Positions 24,645 through 33,230 of a DNA stretch of 64,000 nt are shown piece by piece (position 1 is the first letter of the stretch; the number at the start of each line of letters is the position of its first letter). Made by a program: the position numbers and the translations under genes. A model generated the notes under the pieces. The model made no database searches. It was not told the DNA's origin and worked only from the letters and a program-made list of their open reading frames with translations. Origin of the DNA: Acidobacteriota bacterium (lineage in GTDB: Bacteria > Acidobacteriota > Terriglobia > Terriglobales > Acidobacteriaceae); contig JAJYVF010000024.1 of the NCBI GenBank assembly GCA_021792135.1, positions 1 through 64,000 on the forward strand, written 5' to 3'.

Positions 24645-25250
24645 ATGCGTGTATGCGGCCTTGTAGGGTTGGGATTGTGTCTGGCGCTGACCGGGCCAGC
24701 GGCTCTGAATGCACATGCGGCAGCGGCGGCGAGGGCTGCCACGCAGACATCCGGACAGGCGGCGCAGGTGCCTCCTGCCGAGTCTTTGAATGGGCTCCTC
24801 ACGATGATGGAGCACGAGGTGGTTGGGGCGGCGGATGCCATGCCGGCAGAGAAATACGACTTCGCGCCGGCGACCAGCATGGGACTGTATACCGGAGTGC
24901 GCAGTTTCAGCGCGCAGGTGAAGCACCTGGCCGAATCCAATTATGAATTCTTCGCCCCCTGGGGCGGACCTGGTGCGGTCGATCCCAAGACCATCGAGGC
25001 GCTCAAGACCAAGGATCAAATCATGGAGGCGCTTCGGGTTTCCTACGCTTACGCGCACCATGCGATCAACACCATCACGCCGGAGAACGCGTTCGAGGCT
25101 CTGCCCGGACCGCCGCAGAGGAAGATGACGCGGGTGTCGATGGCGGCTTTTGGTATGGCGCATTCGATGGATCACTACGGGCAGCTCGTCGAGTATCTGC
25201 GGATGAACGGCATTGTGCCGCCCGCCAGCCGCCACACAGGTCGAAGGTAG
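24645..25250 (+). CDS. DinB-like four-helix protein with signal peptide
   Basis: The protein has a cleavable signal peptide and an Ala-rich linker (residues 1-48), then a DinB fold. Visible are a first helix with the metal-binding His near FSAQVKHLAESNYEFF, and the C-terminal MAHSMDHYGQLVEYLRMNGIVPP, whose HS..H pattern supplies the other ligands. DinB-like proteins are metal-dependent thiol transferases or hydrolases, and most are cytoplasmic, so export is unusual. 201 residues. The start at 24645 has GAGGAGACGGCT upstream. It lies between the exported oxidoreductase and the acylase on the same strand. Confidence 0.78.
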   Translation: MRVCGLVGLGLCLALTGPAALNAHAAAAARAATQTSGQAAQVPPAESLNGLLTMMEHEVVGAADAMPAEKYDFAPATSMGLYTGVRSFSAQVKHLAESNYEFFAPWGGPGAVDPKTIEALKTKDQIMEALRVSYAYAHHAINTITPENAFEALPGPPQRKMTRVSMAAFGMAHSMDHYGQLVEYLRMNGIVPPASRHTGRR

Positions 25251-25330
25251 GGAGGCGGAGTCGGATGTGAATTCATCGGCTGGATCCGAGCTTCCGCGTA
25301 ACCTGGCTGTGTCTGAGACAATGAAGCCGG

Positions 25331-27769
25331 ATGACTCTCGGACGCAGCGTGGAAGTCGAGGAGGAGCGCACCCATCCGGTACTGCGGGTGTTATCCATCC
25401 TGCTGCTACTCGCTGTGCTCGTTGCGGCCGGCGCAGTTTTCGGCATGGCGGTGTGGCTCAAACATGCGATGCGCGCCTCTCTGCCGCAGCTCGACGGAAT
25501 CATTCCGGTGTCGGGACTGAGCGCGCCGGTGACGGTGCGGCGCGATCAGCATGGGGTTCCCCACATCGAAGCGGCGAACCTCGACGATTTACTCTTTGCA
25601 CAGGGGTACATCACGGCGCAGGACCGCCTGTGGGAGATGGATATGGCCCGCCGAATGGCGGCGGGCAACGCGGCGGAGATCCTGGGCCCGCGGCTGGTGG
25701 AGCACGATCGGGTGCAGCGCGTGCTGGCCATGCGGGCAACGGCGGAACGGCTCACGGCGACTCTTGACGATCGCGACCGCCGCTACTTCGACGATTACGC
25801 ACGCGGCGTCAATGCCTTCATTGGCGAGAATCAGGACCACCTGCCCGCAGAGTTTCGGCTGCTGATGTACCGGCCGCGGCCGTGGCAGCCGGTCGATTCC
25901 ATGCTGGTGGCCATGAGCATGGTTCAGATGCTGGACGAACACTGGCCGGAGAAGCTGGCGCGCGAGCGGATCACCGCCCGTCTGGGGCCGACTCTGGCGG
26001 CGGATCTGTATCCCACCGGCTCCTGGCGCGATCGACCTCCGATTGCAACCGAACCACCGATTACAGCGCCAGGCCAGACCATCCCGGATATTCCCCTGGA
26101 CGAGTCGCAGATCGGTATTCTTCAGGATGACCTGCTGCATCTCGATCGGGTCATCGGCGTGAGGGGAGTGGATTGCCTGGGGTGCACGCCGGGGTCGAAC
26201 GAATGGGCCGTCGCCGGCTCGCGAACCGCCAGCGGAAAGGCCATGCTCTCGAATGACATGCATCTGCGGCATCAGATTCCGAATATCTGGTACATGAGCG
26301 GCCTGAGAGCGCCTGGGTTTCACGCTGCCGGCGTCACCGTTCCTGGGATCCCACTCATCATTGCCGGGCATAACGAGCATGTTGCGTGGGGATTCACGGC
26401 GCTCTACGGCGATACGCAGGATATCTATGTGGAGCGGGTGAACGCGCAGGATCAGTACCAGGGGCCGGACGGTACATGGCGTCCGATCGAACACGACCGG
26501 GAGACGATTCGGGTTCGCGGCGGCCATGATGTGACCGTGGATGTGGAGCGCACCGGTCATGGCGTGGTGATTACCCCGCTCATTCCTGGCGAGAGGCGCA
26601 CTCTGGCGCTGAAATGGACGGTCTACGATCCGAAGGTGGCTGGCATGCCGCTGCTCGACATGGACACGGCGGCGAACTGGACGGATTTTCGCAACGCCCT
26701 GCGGGAGTGGTGGGGACCTACGCAGAATGTCGTCTATGCCGACGACCAGGGGCATATCGGGTATCAGGCGGTGGGCGATATTCCGTATAGGCCCAACGGG
26801 CTTTCCGGCGTTCCCATTTCCGATCAGCAGCACGAGTGGCAGGGATTCATTTCCTTCGATCAGCTTCCCTCGGCCTTCGATCCTCCCGGGGGCATTCTGG
26901 CGACGGCGAATGCGCGCGTGACGCCAGACGACTACCCGACTCCGCTCACTTTGGAGTGGGCCGATCCCTACCGCAACGAGCGTATCTGGAAGTGGATCGA
27001 GCCGAAGGACAAGTTGACCCCGCAGGACATGCTGACGCTGCAGACGGATGTGTATTCGGAGCTGGACCAGGAGATCGCGCAGCGGCTGGCTTATGGAATC
27101 GATCATGCAGGCCATGTGGATGCGCGGCTGCGTCAGGCGGCCGATCTGCTGCGGTCCTGGAACGGCGAGGTGGGTATCAATTCGGCCCCGGCAGCCATTG
27201 TTGCCGCGGCCAGAGCGGTCTTCCTTCCTATGCTGCTGCGGCCGAAACTGGGGAATGACTGGAGGCTGTACAGGTGGGCCGAGAGCCTTTTTGCGGGCGA
27301 GCAGATCCTGATGAACGAGCCCGTCGCATGGTTGCCGAAGCAGTATGCCAGCTGGGACGATTTCCTGGCCGACATGGTCCGGCAGGGGCTCGAGCGAGCG
27401 CACGCACCGGCGAATCTGGCGCAGTGGCGCTACGGCTATGCGCATCCGGTGGAGCTGGAGCACCCCATCTTCGGCCTGCTGCCCTGGTTCAAAAAGTGGA
27501 CAGGAACCGGCGCGCAGCCGCAGTCCGGCGACACGACGACGGTGAAACAGGTCGGCCGCACCTTCGGGCCGTCACAGCGATTCACGATTGACTGGAACAA
27601 CGTGGACGGGGCAACGGAGAACATCGTGATGGGAGAATCGGGCGATCCGCTGGGAGCGTATTATCGCGATCAGTGGCCGTACTGGTATGACGGCAGGACC
27701 TTTGCGATGCCATTTACCAACCAGGCTGTGAATGCAGCCACGAGTCATACTCTGCGGCTGGAGCCGTGA
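25331..27769 (+). CDS. Penicillin acylase family Ntn-hydrolase
   Basis: The 812-residue precursor has an N-terminal membrane anchor (HPVLRVLSILLLLAVLVAAGA), an alpha-chain region (GVPHIEAANLDDLLFAQGYITAQDRLWEM) and a beta chain that begins at the nucleophile Ser in TPGSNEWAVAG (about residue 287). It also contains the conserved DMHL, GHNEHVAWGFTA and NVVYAD motifs. Family enzymes cleave amide bonds of acyl side chains, including N-acyl homoserine lactones and beta-lactams, after autoproteolysis in the periplasm. The stop overlaps the next gene by four bases. A homoserine lactone acylase role is possible but not decidable from motifs. Confidence 0.87.
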   Translation: MTLGRSVEVEEERTHPVLRVLSILLLLAVLVAAGAVFGMAVWLKHAMRASLPQLDGIIPVSGLSAPVTVRRDQHGVPHIEAANLDDLLFAQGYITAQDRLWEMDMARRMAAGNAAEILGPRLVEHDRVQRVLAMRATAERLTATLDDRDRRYFDDYARGVNAFIGENQDHLPAEFRLLMYRPRPWQPVDSMLVAMSMVQMLDEHWPEKLARERITARLGPTLAADLYPTGSWRDRPPIATEPPITAPGQTIPDIPLDESQIGILQDDLLHLDRVIGVRGVDCLGCTPGSNEWAVAGSRTASGKAMLSNDMHLRHQIPNIWYMSGLRAPGFHAAGVTVPGIPLIIAGHNEHVAWGFTALYGDTQDIYVERVNAQDQYQGPDGTWRPIEHDRETIRVRGGHDVTVDVERTGHGVVITPLIPGERRTLALKWTVYDPKVAGMPLLDMDTAANWTDFRNALREWWGPTQNVVYADDQGHIGYQAVGDIPYRPNGLSGVPISDQQHEWQGFISFDQLPSAFDPPGGILATANARVTPDDYPTPLTLEWADPYRNERIWKWIEPKDKLTPQDMLTLQTDVYSELDQEIAQRLAYGIDHAGHVDARLRQAADLLRSWNGEVGINSAPAAIVAAARAVFLPMLLRPKLGNDWRLYRWAESLFAGEQILMNEPVAWLPKQYASWDDFLADMVRQGLERAHAPANLAQWRYGYAHPVELEHPIFGLLPWFKKWTGTGAQPQSGDTTTVKQVGRTFGPSQRFTIDWNNVDGATENIVMGESGDPLGAYYRDQWPYWYDGRTFAMPFTNQAVNAATSHTLRLEP

Positions 27770-29562
27770 GACCCCTGCTTGCCACATCGAGCGCCGATGT
27801 GGGAACCTGGTTCGGGGGCAAGCTCCTGCTCCTGGTGGTAGCGACTATCGCCGTGCTTCCGCTGGCTCTGCGCGGTACCTCGTGCGGCCAGGACTTCGAT
27901 TTTCACCTGCAGAACTGGCTGGAGGTGACTCGAAGCTGGCATCAGGGCGTGCTGTACCCGCACTGGGCGGCCTCAGCCAATTACGGCGCCGGGGAGCCGC
28001 GGTTTATCTTCTATCCACCCCTGGCGTGGATGCTCGGGGCGTCGCTGGGCACGGTCTTGCCGTGGAGCTGGACCCCGTTCGCGTTCGCATTTCTGGCTCT
28101 GCTCGGCGCAGGCTGGAGCTTCCAGGCGATGGCTCGTGAGTGGGTGACCGATGAGGCCGCGACGGCCGGCGCCTGCCTTTATGTGGTGAACCCGTACCTG
28201 CTGTTTGTCCTGTACGAACGCTCAGCCCTCGCGGAGCTGCTGGCGGCGAGCTGGATTCCACTGCTTGTGCTCTGCGGGCTGAGGAAGAAGGCGGCCCTGG
28301 TCCAGCTGGCCCTGGCTCTTGCGGCCATCTGGCTGACAAATGCTCCCGCGGCGGTCATCGGCTGCTACATGCTGGCTGGGCTGGTCGCGGTGGACGCTCT
28401 GCAGCAGAGGGATTGGGCGCTGGTGCGGCGGGCTGCAATCGCTGTCCCTCTGGGGCTGGGGCTGGCAGCGTTCTGGCTGGTGCCGGCGCTCTTTGAGCAG
28501 CGCTGGGTGCAAATCGGGCGCGCCATCGGGCCGCTGATGCGTGTCGAGGACAGCTTTCTCTTTGAGCCTGTGAAATGGCCGGGCAAGTTCCCTCCCACCT
28601 CCGACGAGATCCTGGCGACCGCTTACCACAATCTGGTGCTCCATACGGCTTCCTGGATTGTGGTGTCGCTGGTCCTGGCTGCAGCACTCGCGGCCTGGCT
28701 CTCTTATCGCAGGCGCAGCGTTTTGTGGGTACCGCTGGTGGTGGTGGGTGCAGCAATCGCCGTGCTGCAGCTTCGCTGGAGTGACCTGATTTGGCGCATC
28801 ACGCCCGAGCTCAGGTACCTGCAGTTTCCCTGGCGATGGATGCTGGCTCTGGGCATGATTGCAGCAGCTCTGGCGGGGCTCGCGCTCGAGACTGGGGCGC
28901 GGGGGCGGTCCTCGCTGTCCGGGCCGCGTGGCCGCATGCTCGGCAGGTGGTTCGGCCGAGTCGCCGTTCTGATGCTCGCTCTCGGGCTGACGGCGTTCGC
29001 GGCCCTCCACTTCTGGCAGCCCTGCGACGAAGAAGATAACGTGCAGGCGCAGATCGCGACCCTGCATACAACTGGATTCGAAGGGACAGACGAGTACACG
29101 CCCCTGGGCGGCAGCAATGACGATCTGGACGACATGATGTCGGATCGGGACGAGATGATCGCCCCGGTGACCCTGCTGGAAACTGATGCGACCCTGGACA
29201 GCGACCTGTTCGCGGACGATTCCTCTGAGCCACACACTGCGCCGGGGCATGTGGAACTCCAGGATTGGGACACCGAGCACATGACGGCGGTAGTCACCAC
29301 TCCTGGATCTGAACTGGCGCTGCTTCGTCTGATGGATTACCCCGGCTGGCGCATCCGGCTGAACGGCTCCGCCGTTCGGATGCGTCACATGGATGGGCTC
29401 CCGGTGGTCCCGCTCGCCGCCGGCGTTAATCGGATCGATATCCGCTGGATTACGACCGGCGACGTATGGGCCGGGCGGGGACTCTCGATAGCCGCCCTGG
29501 CGATTACACTGGCACTCAGCAGGAGAGAAAGGCGAAAAATACGCGCAGTTCCGATACCATGA
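27766..29562 (+). CDS. PTPS-related polytopic membrane protein
   Basis: The 598-residue protein has around ten hydrophobic helices and the marks of the family named 6-pyruvoyl-tetrahydropterin synthase-related membrane proteins: HLQNWLEVTRSWHQGVLYPHW near the start and LYERSALAELLAASWIPL (about residues 147-164). The layout resembles lipid-linked sugar glycosyltransferases (GT-C). An acidic loop (GSNDDLDDMMSDRDE, about 445-460) and a C-terminal soluble domain follow. The GTG start overlaps the acylase stop (GTGA) and the stop overlaps ispA (ATGA), so the three genes are coupled. A role in exporting or glycosylating a lipid-carried molecule is a guess. Confidence 0.72.
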   Translation: MRPLLATSSADVGTWFGGKLLLLVVATIAVLPLALRGTSCGQDFDFHLQNWLEVTRSWHQGVLYPHWAASANYGAGEPRFIFYPPLAWMLGASLGTVLPWSWTPFAFAFLALLGAGWSFQAMAREWVTDEAATAGACLYVVNPYLLFVLYERSALAELLAASWIPLLVLCGLRKKAALVQLALALAAIWLTNAPAAVIGCYMLAGLVAVDALQQRDWALVRRAAIAVPLGLGLAAFWLVPALFEQRWVQIGRAIGPLMRVEDSFLFEPVKWPGKFPPTSDEILATAYHNLVLHTASWIVVSLVLAAALAAWLSYRRRSVLWVPLVVVGAAIAVLQLRWSDLIWRITPELRYLQFPWRWMLALGMIAAALAGLALETGARGRSSLSGPRGRMLGRWFGRVAVLMLALGLTAFAALHFWQPCDEEDNVQAQIATLHTTGFEGTDEYTPLGGSNDDLDDMMSDRDEMIAPVTLLETDATLDSDLFADDSSEPHTAPGHVELQDWDTEHMTAVVTTPGSELALLRLMDYPGWRIRLNGSAVRMRHMDGLPVVPLAAGVNRIDIRWITTGDVWAGRGLSIAALAITLALSRRERRKIRAVPIP

Positions 29563-30473
29563 TCGAGATGCAGTCCGACGTGCAGGATATTTTGCGGGAG
29601 GGCGTGGAGCGAACGGATGCTGCGCTGGAGCGGTTGCTTCCGCCCGTGAGCCAAACACCAGCTTCGATCCACAAGGCGATGCGGCACAGCGTTTTTGCCG
29701 GAGGCAAGCGGTTGCGGCCGGTACTGGCCATGGAGGCGGCGTGGATGATTGCGGCGGTTCGCGGCGGTTCCGGTCTGCCCGACGGGATCGAGGAACTCGG
29801 CGCGGCCATCGAGATGCTGCATACTTACTCCCTGATCCACGACGACCTGCCGGCGCTCGATGACGACGACCTGCGGCGCGGCAAGCCCACCTGCCATGTA
29901 GCTTTCGGCGAGGCGATTGCAATCCTGGCTGGCGACGCGCTACAGACGCTTGCGTACCAGACTCTGGCGCGCATGCGCTGCTCTGCCGACCGGAGAGTGG
30001 AGATGATCCGGCTCATCGCGGACGCGACCGGCACCATCGAAGGAATGATCGGCGGACAGGTGCTCGACCTCGAAGGGGAGCACACCAAACCCACAGCGGA
30101 AATGGTGCTGGCCATCCATCGAGCCAAAACAGGCGCCCTCATCCGGGTCAGCATTGTAACGGGGGGCATTTACGCCGGAGCAGACGTGGAAGACGCGGCT
30201 CGCCTCGAGAAGTTTGGGCGCAAGGCGGGGCTGGCATTCCAGATTGTGGACGACATCCTGGACGTTACCCAGGACTCGCAGCACCTGGGCAAGACGGCTG
30301 GGAAGGATGTGGCCAGCGATAAAGCGACCTGGCCGGCGGTGTTTGGCATCGAAACCGCGCGGCGCGACGCGAACCGGCTGATTGCCGAGGCCTTTGCCGT
30401 GCTGGAGCCCTGGGGAGACGCAGCCGGGAGCCTGAAAGCCGTCGCCCGGTACCTGGTGGAGCGGACGCACTAA
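29559..30473 (+). CDS. ispA: Farnesyl diphosphate synthase / short-chain polyprenyl synthase
   Basis: The enzyme condenses isopentenyl diphosphate with allylic diphosphates in the cytoplasm. The start at 29559 overlaps the upstream stop (ATGA) and gives 304 residues. The first Asp-rich motif is DDLPALDDDDLRRGKPTCH (residues 95-113), with the two-residue insert typical of bacterial FPP synthases; the second is DDILDVT. GGKRLRP binds isopentenyl diphosphate. The residues just before the first motif (HTYSLIHDD) fit a short product (C15). dxs is not adjacent. Confidence 0.9.
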   Translation: MIEMQSDVQDILREGVERTDAALERLLPPVSQTPASIHKAMRHSVFAGGKRLRPVLAMEAAWMIAAVRGGSGLPDGIEELGAAIEMLHTYSLIHDDLPALDDDDLRRGKPTCHVAFGEAIAILAGDALQTLAYQTLARMRCSADRRVEMIRLIADATGTIEGMIGGQVLDLEGEHTKPTAEMVLAIHRAKTGALIRVSIVTGGIYAGADVEDAARLEKFGRKAGLAFQIVDDILDVTQDSQHLGKTAGKDVASDKATWPAVFGIETARRDANRLIAEAFAVLEPWGDAAGSLKAVARYLVERTH

Positions 30474-30548
30474 AGGCGTTGCCCGACGAAGGTTGGGTCC
30501 CAGGGGCAGCTGTCTTTTTCGGATTCGGAGTTGAGATCGTCCGGAATT

Positions 30549-30779
30549 CTAAATGCCCATCCCGAATTCGGCGTTCATCTCCTCACCAGCATGGGAGAAG
30601 AAATCCGAGGGAGTACGGCGCTTAAACTTGTAGCGCAGCCTTAGTTCGCGGCCGATGTACAGGCCGAGCGCGGTGACCCCCACTGCGACCGAGGTCCATC
30701 CCACGGCGCGCAGCGCGCGGCATGAAGCCGGTGCGGTCGAACTATTGTCGGATCTCGCCAAAGCAATCGTCCTCTTCAT
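30549..30779 (-). CDS. Small single-span membrane protein, 76 aa
   Basis: The product has a hydrophilic N-terminus, one transmembrane segment (VGWTSVAVGVTALGLYIGREL, in two parts) and a basic C-terminal tail (RLRYKFKRRTP) ending in FGMGI. The pattern of a short anchor followed by K/R-rich tail and an aromatic-rich end resembles small conserved proteins of Acidobacteria, from memory. The ATG at 30779 lacks a clear ribosome-binding site, so the exact start is uncertain. It is downstream of add, with 124 bases between. Confidence 0.5.
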   Translation of the reverse strand: MKRTIALARSDNSSTAPASCRALRAVGWTSVAVGVTALGLYIGRELRLRYKFKRRTPSDFFSHAGEEMNAEFGMGI

Positions 30780-30903
30780 CAAACGGCAACAAAACGTGCG
30801 CTTTCCCCGCGGCGCCATGGGTTCATGATAGCGCAGATGCCGATGCGCCGGGCTTCCCGGCTTTCTGCAGATATATATCGGCAGCCGCGAGCAGAGCCAT
30901 AAC

Positions 30904-31908
30904 TCATTCGAGGGATTCGATGCGCCGCAGCAGGGCGACTTTGCGCTCGGGAGGAAGAAAACTTGCCTCGATGGAGTTGGCCGCCAGTTCCCGCAGATGT
31001 TCTTCGGTGAAACCGAATCGGCCCGCGGCGAGACGGTACTCATCTTCCAGATCGGCCCCGAAAAGAGCCGGGTCGTCGGAGTTGAGGGTTACCATGATGC
31101 CGGAATCGAAGTACCGGCGCAGCGGGTGGTCTTCGACCCGTGCGCAGCATCCGGTCTTCAGGTTGGAGGTGACGCAGATTTCCACAGGGATCTGGCGCTC
31201 CGCCAGAACTTCCATCAGATCGGGATCCTGGATTGCGGAGAGGCCATGTCCGATACGTTCCGCCCCGATATTCAATGCGGCCCAGATGCCCTCCGGCCCG
31301 ACCGTCTCGCCGGCATGAACGGTCAGCCGCAGACCGGCATCGCGGGCTTCTGCGTACAGGTCGCGGAAGGGCTCGGCTCCGGTGCGCCTCTCGTCGCCGC
31401 CAATCCCGATTCCGACGATGGAGGGGAACTCCGCCCGCAACTCGGCAGCTTTGCGGAAGACGCGCGCAGCCTCCTCCGGGCCGAAGTGGCGCACAGCGTC
31501 GAAGATCCAGCAGGCCGAAATGCCAAGTTGCGCCTCAGCCCGGACGCGCGCTCGCTCCATTCCCGCGAGCAGAGGCTCGAATTCACAACGTTGCCAGTAG
31601 TAAACCACGCCGACCGAAACGTAGACCTCCGCGTGGACGACACCCTGCCGGGCGAGCCGCTCGAGCATCCTCGAGGTGACAAGCTCATAATCCTCGGCGC
31701 TTCGCAGGTGTTCGGTGATGGCCTTAAAAGCCATCAGAAATCCGGTGAAATCGGTATAGCGAAAGAGCGCACGCGCCCGGGCCAGATCGAGGGCGCCAAC
31801 ACCCTGATGGGCGCTCAGATCCACCAGCGTCTCGGGCGTCACGGTGCCTTCGAGATGCAGATGCAGTTCGGCTTTGGGCAGCCGGCGAATGAACGGAAGC
31901 GCATCCAT
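30904..31908 (-). CDS. add: Adenosine deaminase family protein
   Basis: Purine salvage enzyme that hydrolytically deaminates adenosine (or adenine in one branch). The 334-residue protein has the zinc ligands HLHLEG (His16 and His18), the catalytic HAGE (about residue 192), GHGLSA with the third His, and SDDPALFG with the catalytic Asp. The F...F motif region KAI.. and overall length fit bacterial Add; an adenine deaminase specificity cannot be ruled out. ATG at 31908. Divergent from mutY with 157 bases between the starts. Confidence 0.92.
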   Translation of the reverse strand: MDALPFIRRLPKAELHLHLEGTVTPETLVDLSAHQGVGALDLARARALFRYTDFTGFLMAFKAITEHLRSAEDYELVTSRMLERLARQGVVHAEVYVSVGVVYYWQRCEFEPLLAGMERARVRAEAQLGISACWIFDAVRHFGPEEAARVFRKAAELRAEFPSIVGIGIGGDERRTGAEPFRDLYAEARDAGLRLTVHAGETVGPEGIWAALNIGAERIGHGLSAIQDPDLMEVLAERQIPVEICVTSNLKTGCCARVEDHPLRRYFDSGIMVTLNSDDPALFGADLEDEYRLAAGRFGFTEEHLRELAANSIEASFLPPERKVALLRRIESLE

Positions 31909-32053
31909 GGTAACTGCTCAGAGTACAGCAGACTTCGCCGGAGGTCTGTGACCTCGAGGCGGCGATCCGCGGCGCTTGCCCTGTTCTGAGCGAACTGTGC
32001 CGGAGGAAGGGACGCAAGCTGCCGATGAGATCGCGCAAAGAGGGGACCGCAGT

Positions 32054-32059
32054 TACAAT
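32054..32059 (+). promoter_or_regulatory. Candidate -10 of mutY placed for a leaderless transcript
   Basis: TACAAT at 32054-32059 ends six bases before the mutY ATG at 32066, and no Shine-Dalgarno sequence precedes that ATG. A -35 box is not evident. Confidence 0.3.
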
Positions 32060-32065
32060 CCGGGA

Positions 32066-33175
32066 ATGGCGTCGAAGCAGGGGAAGGCCGAGTTTCGTCG
32101 GGATCTGCTCAGGTGGTTTGACCAGAACGCCCGCGATCTGCCCTGGCGGCGAACGCGCGACCCTTATGCGATCTGGGTATCGGAGACCATGCTGCAGCAG
32201 ACGCGGGTTGCCGTTGTCATCGATTACTACACCCGATTCATGGAGAGGTTTCCGACGCTGGCCTCGCTCGCCGAGGCGAAAGAATCGGAGGTTCTGGCGC
32301 AATGGAGCGGCCTGGGGTACTATCGGCGGGCACGCGCGCTTCACGAGTCAGCGCGGGCGGTGATGGCCGAACACGACGGGAAGATTCCGGGGGTTGCGGC
32401 GGAACTCGCCCGGCTGCCAGGGGTTGGCGTCTATACCGCGGGGGCGGTTGCCAGCATTGCGTTTGGCGAATGCGTCGCAGCGATCGACGGCAATGTGGAG
32501 CGAGTGCTGACGCGCTACTTTGGCCACGAGCCGGTTCCGGGTGCCGCGCGCAGCGGGGAACTGAGGCGGAATGCGGAAGAGCTGGTCGATCCGGACCGTC
32601 CCGGCGCTTTCAACGAAGCCATGATGGAACTGGGCGCGACCCTTTGTCTGCCTCGTGCGCCGCTCTGTCTGACCTGTCCACTGCGTCAGGGTTGCGCCAC
32701 CCGAGGAGAACACAGCGTACCCCGCGCCAGGAAGATGCTGAGCCGTGAGATCGGCCGGGTCCTGATCCAGCGGCGGCAGTGGCCCAGGACGGAGGTCCTG
32801 CTCGATCAGCGTCCGGCGGATGCGCCGCAGATGCCTTGTTTCTGGGAGCTGCCCCAGATCAGGGAGGGGCGCGAGATCAAAGAGGCCGCGCTCCTGACCC
32901 TGCGGCATTCGATCACGAACACGAACTACTACGTGACCGTCTATGGCCTGAATTCCAACGAACAAAAGCTGCTGTCGGAGAGCCACGGTGAGCGTGCCTG
33001 GGTTCCGGTCCGCGATCTGCAGGGGCGGCCCCTGACGGGGCTGACATTGAAAATCCTCAGGCGTTTGAAGGTCATGCCGGGGTACAGCGGCAGGGGACCA
33101 GCCATCGCCCTCGACGAAGTGGCGCCCGATGCGGACCTTGAATTTGAACTTGCAGTCCCCGAGAACGCAACCTGA
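32066..33175 (+). CDS. mutY: A/G-specific adenine DNA glycosylase
   Basis: MutY removes adenine mispaired with 8-oxoguanine. The 369-residue protein from the ATG at 32066 has the catalytic Glu40 in WVSETMLQQTRV, the helix-hairpin-helix LPGVGVYTAGAVAS, and the catalytic Asp141 in AAIDGNVERV. The 4Fe-4S ligands C-x6-C-x2-C-x5-C follow (CLPRAPLCLTCPLRQGC). The C-terminal Nudix-like domain that reads 8-oxoG is present but diverged (about residues 230-345). Some 30 residues of open frame precede the ATG but look non-coding, and the candidate -10 supports the chosen start. Confidence 0.95.
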   Translation: MASKQGKAEFRRDLLRWFDQNARDLPWRRTRDPYAIWVSETMLQQTRVAVVIDYYTRFMERFPTLASLAEAKESEVLAQWSGLGYYRRARALHESARAVMAEHDGKIPGVAAELARLPGVGVYTAGAVASIAFGECVAAIDGNVERVLTRYFGHEPVPGAARSGELRRNAEELVDPDRPGAFNEAMMELGATLCLPRAPLCLTCPLRQGCATRGEHSVPRARKMLSREIGRVLIQRRQWPRTEVLLDQRPADAPQMPCFWELPQIREGREIKEAALLTLRHSITNTNYYVTVYGLNSNEQKLLSESHGERAWVPVRDLQGRPLTGLTLKILRRLKVMPGYSGRGPAIALDEVAPDADLEFELAVPENAT

Positions 33176-33230
33176 AGGAAGGAGCGAGGTGGCCGGGCAT
33201 TAGCGCCGGCGGAGGCATGGCCCGCCCACT

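Noticed and set aside
25589-27463. A 624-codon open frame antisense to the penicillin acylase gene
   Set aside because: The opposite strand encodes a complete, motif-bearing enzyme; the antisense product has no family marks.
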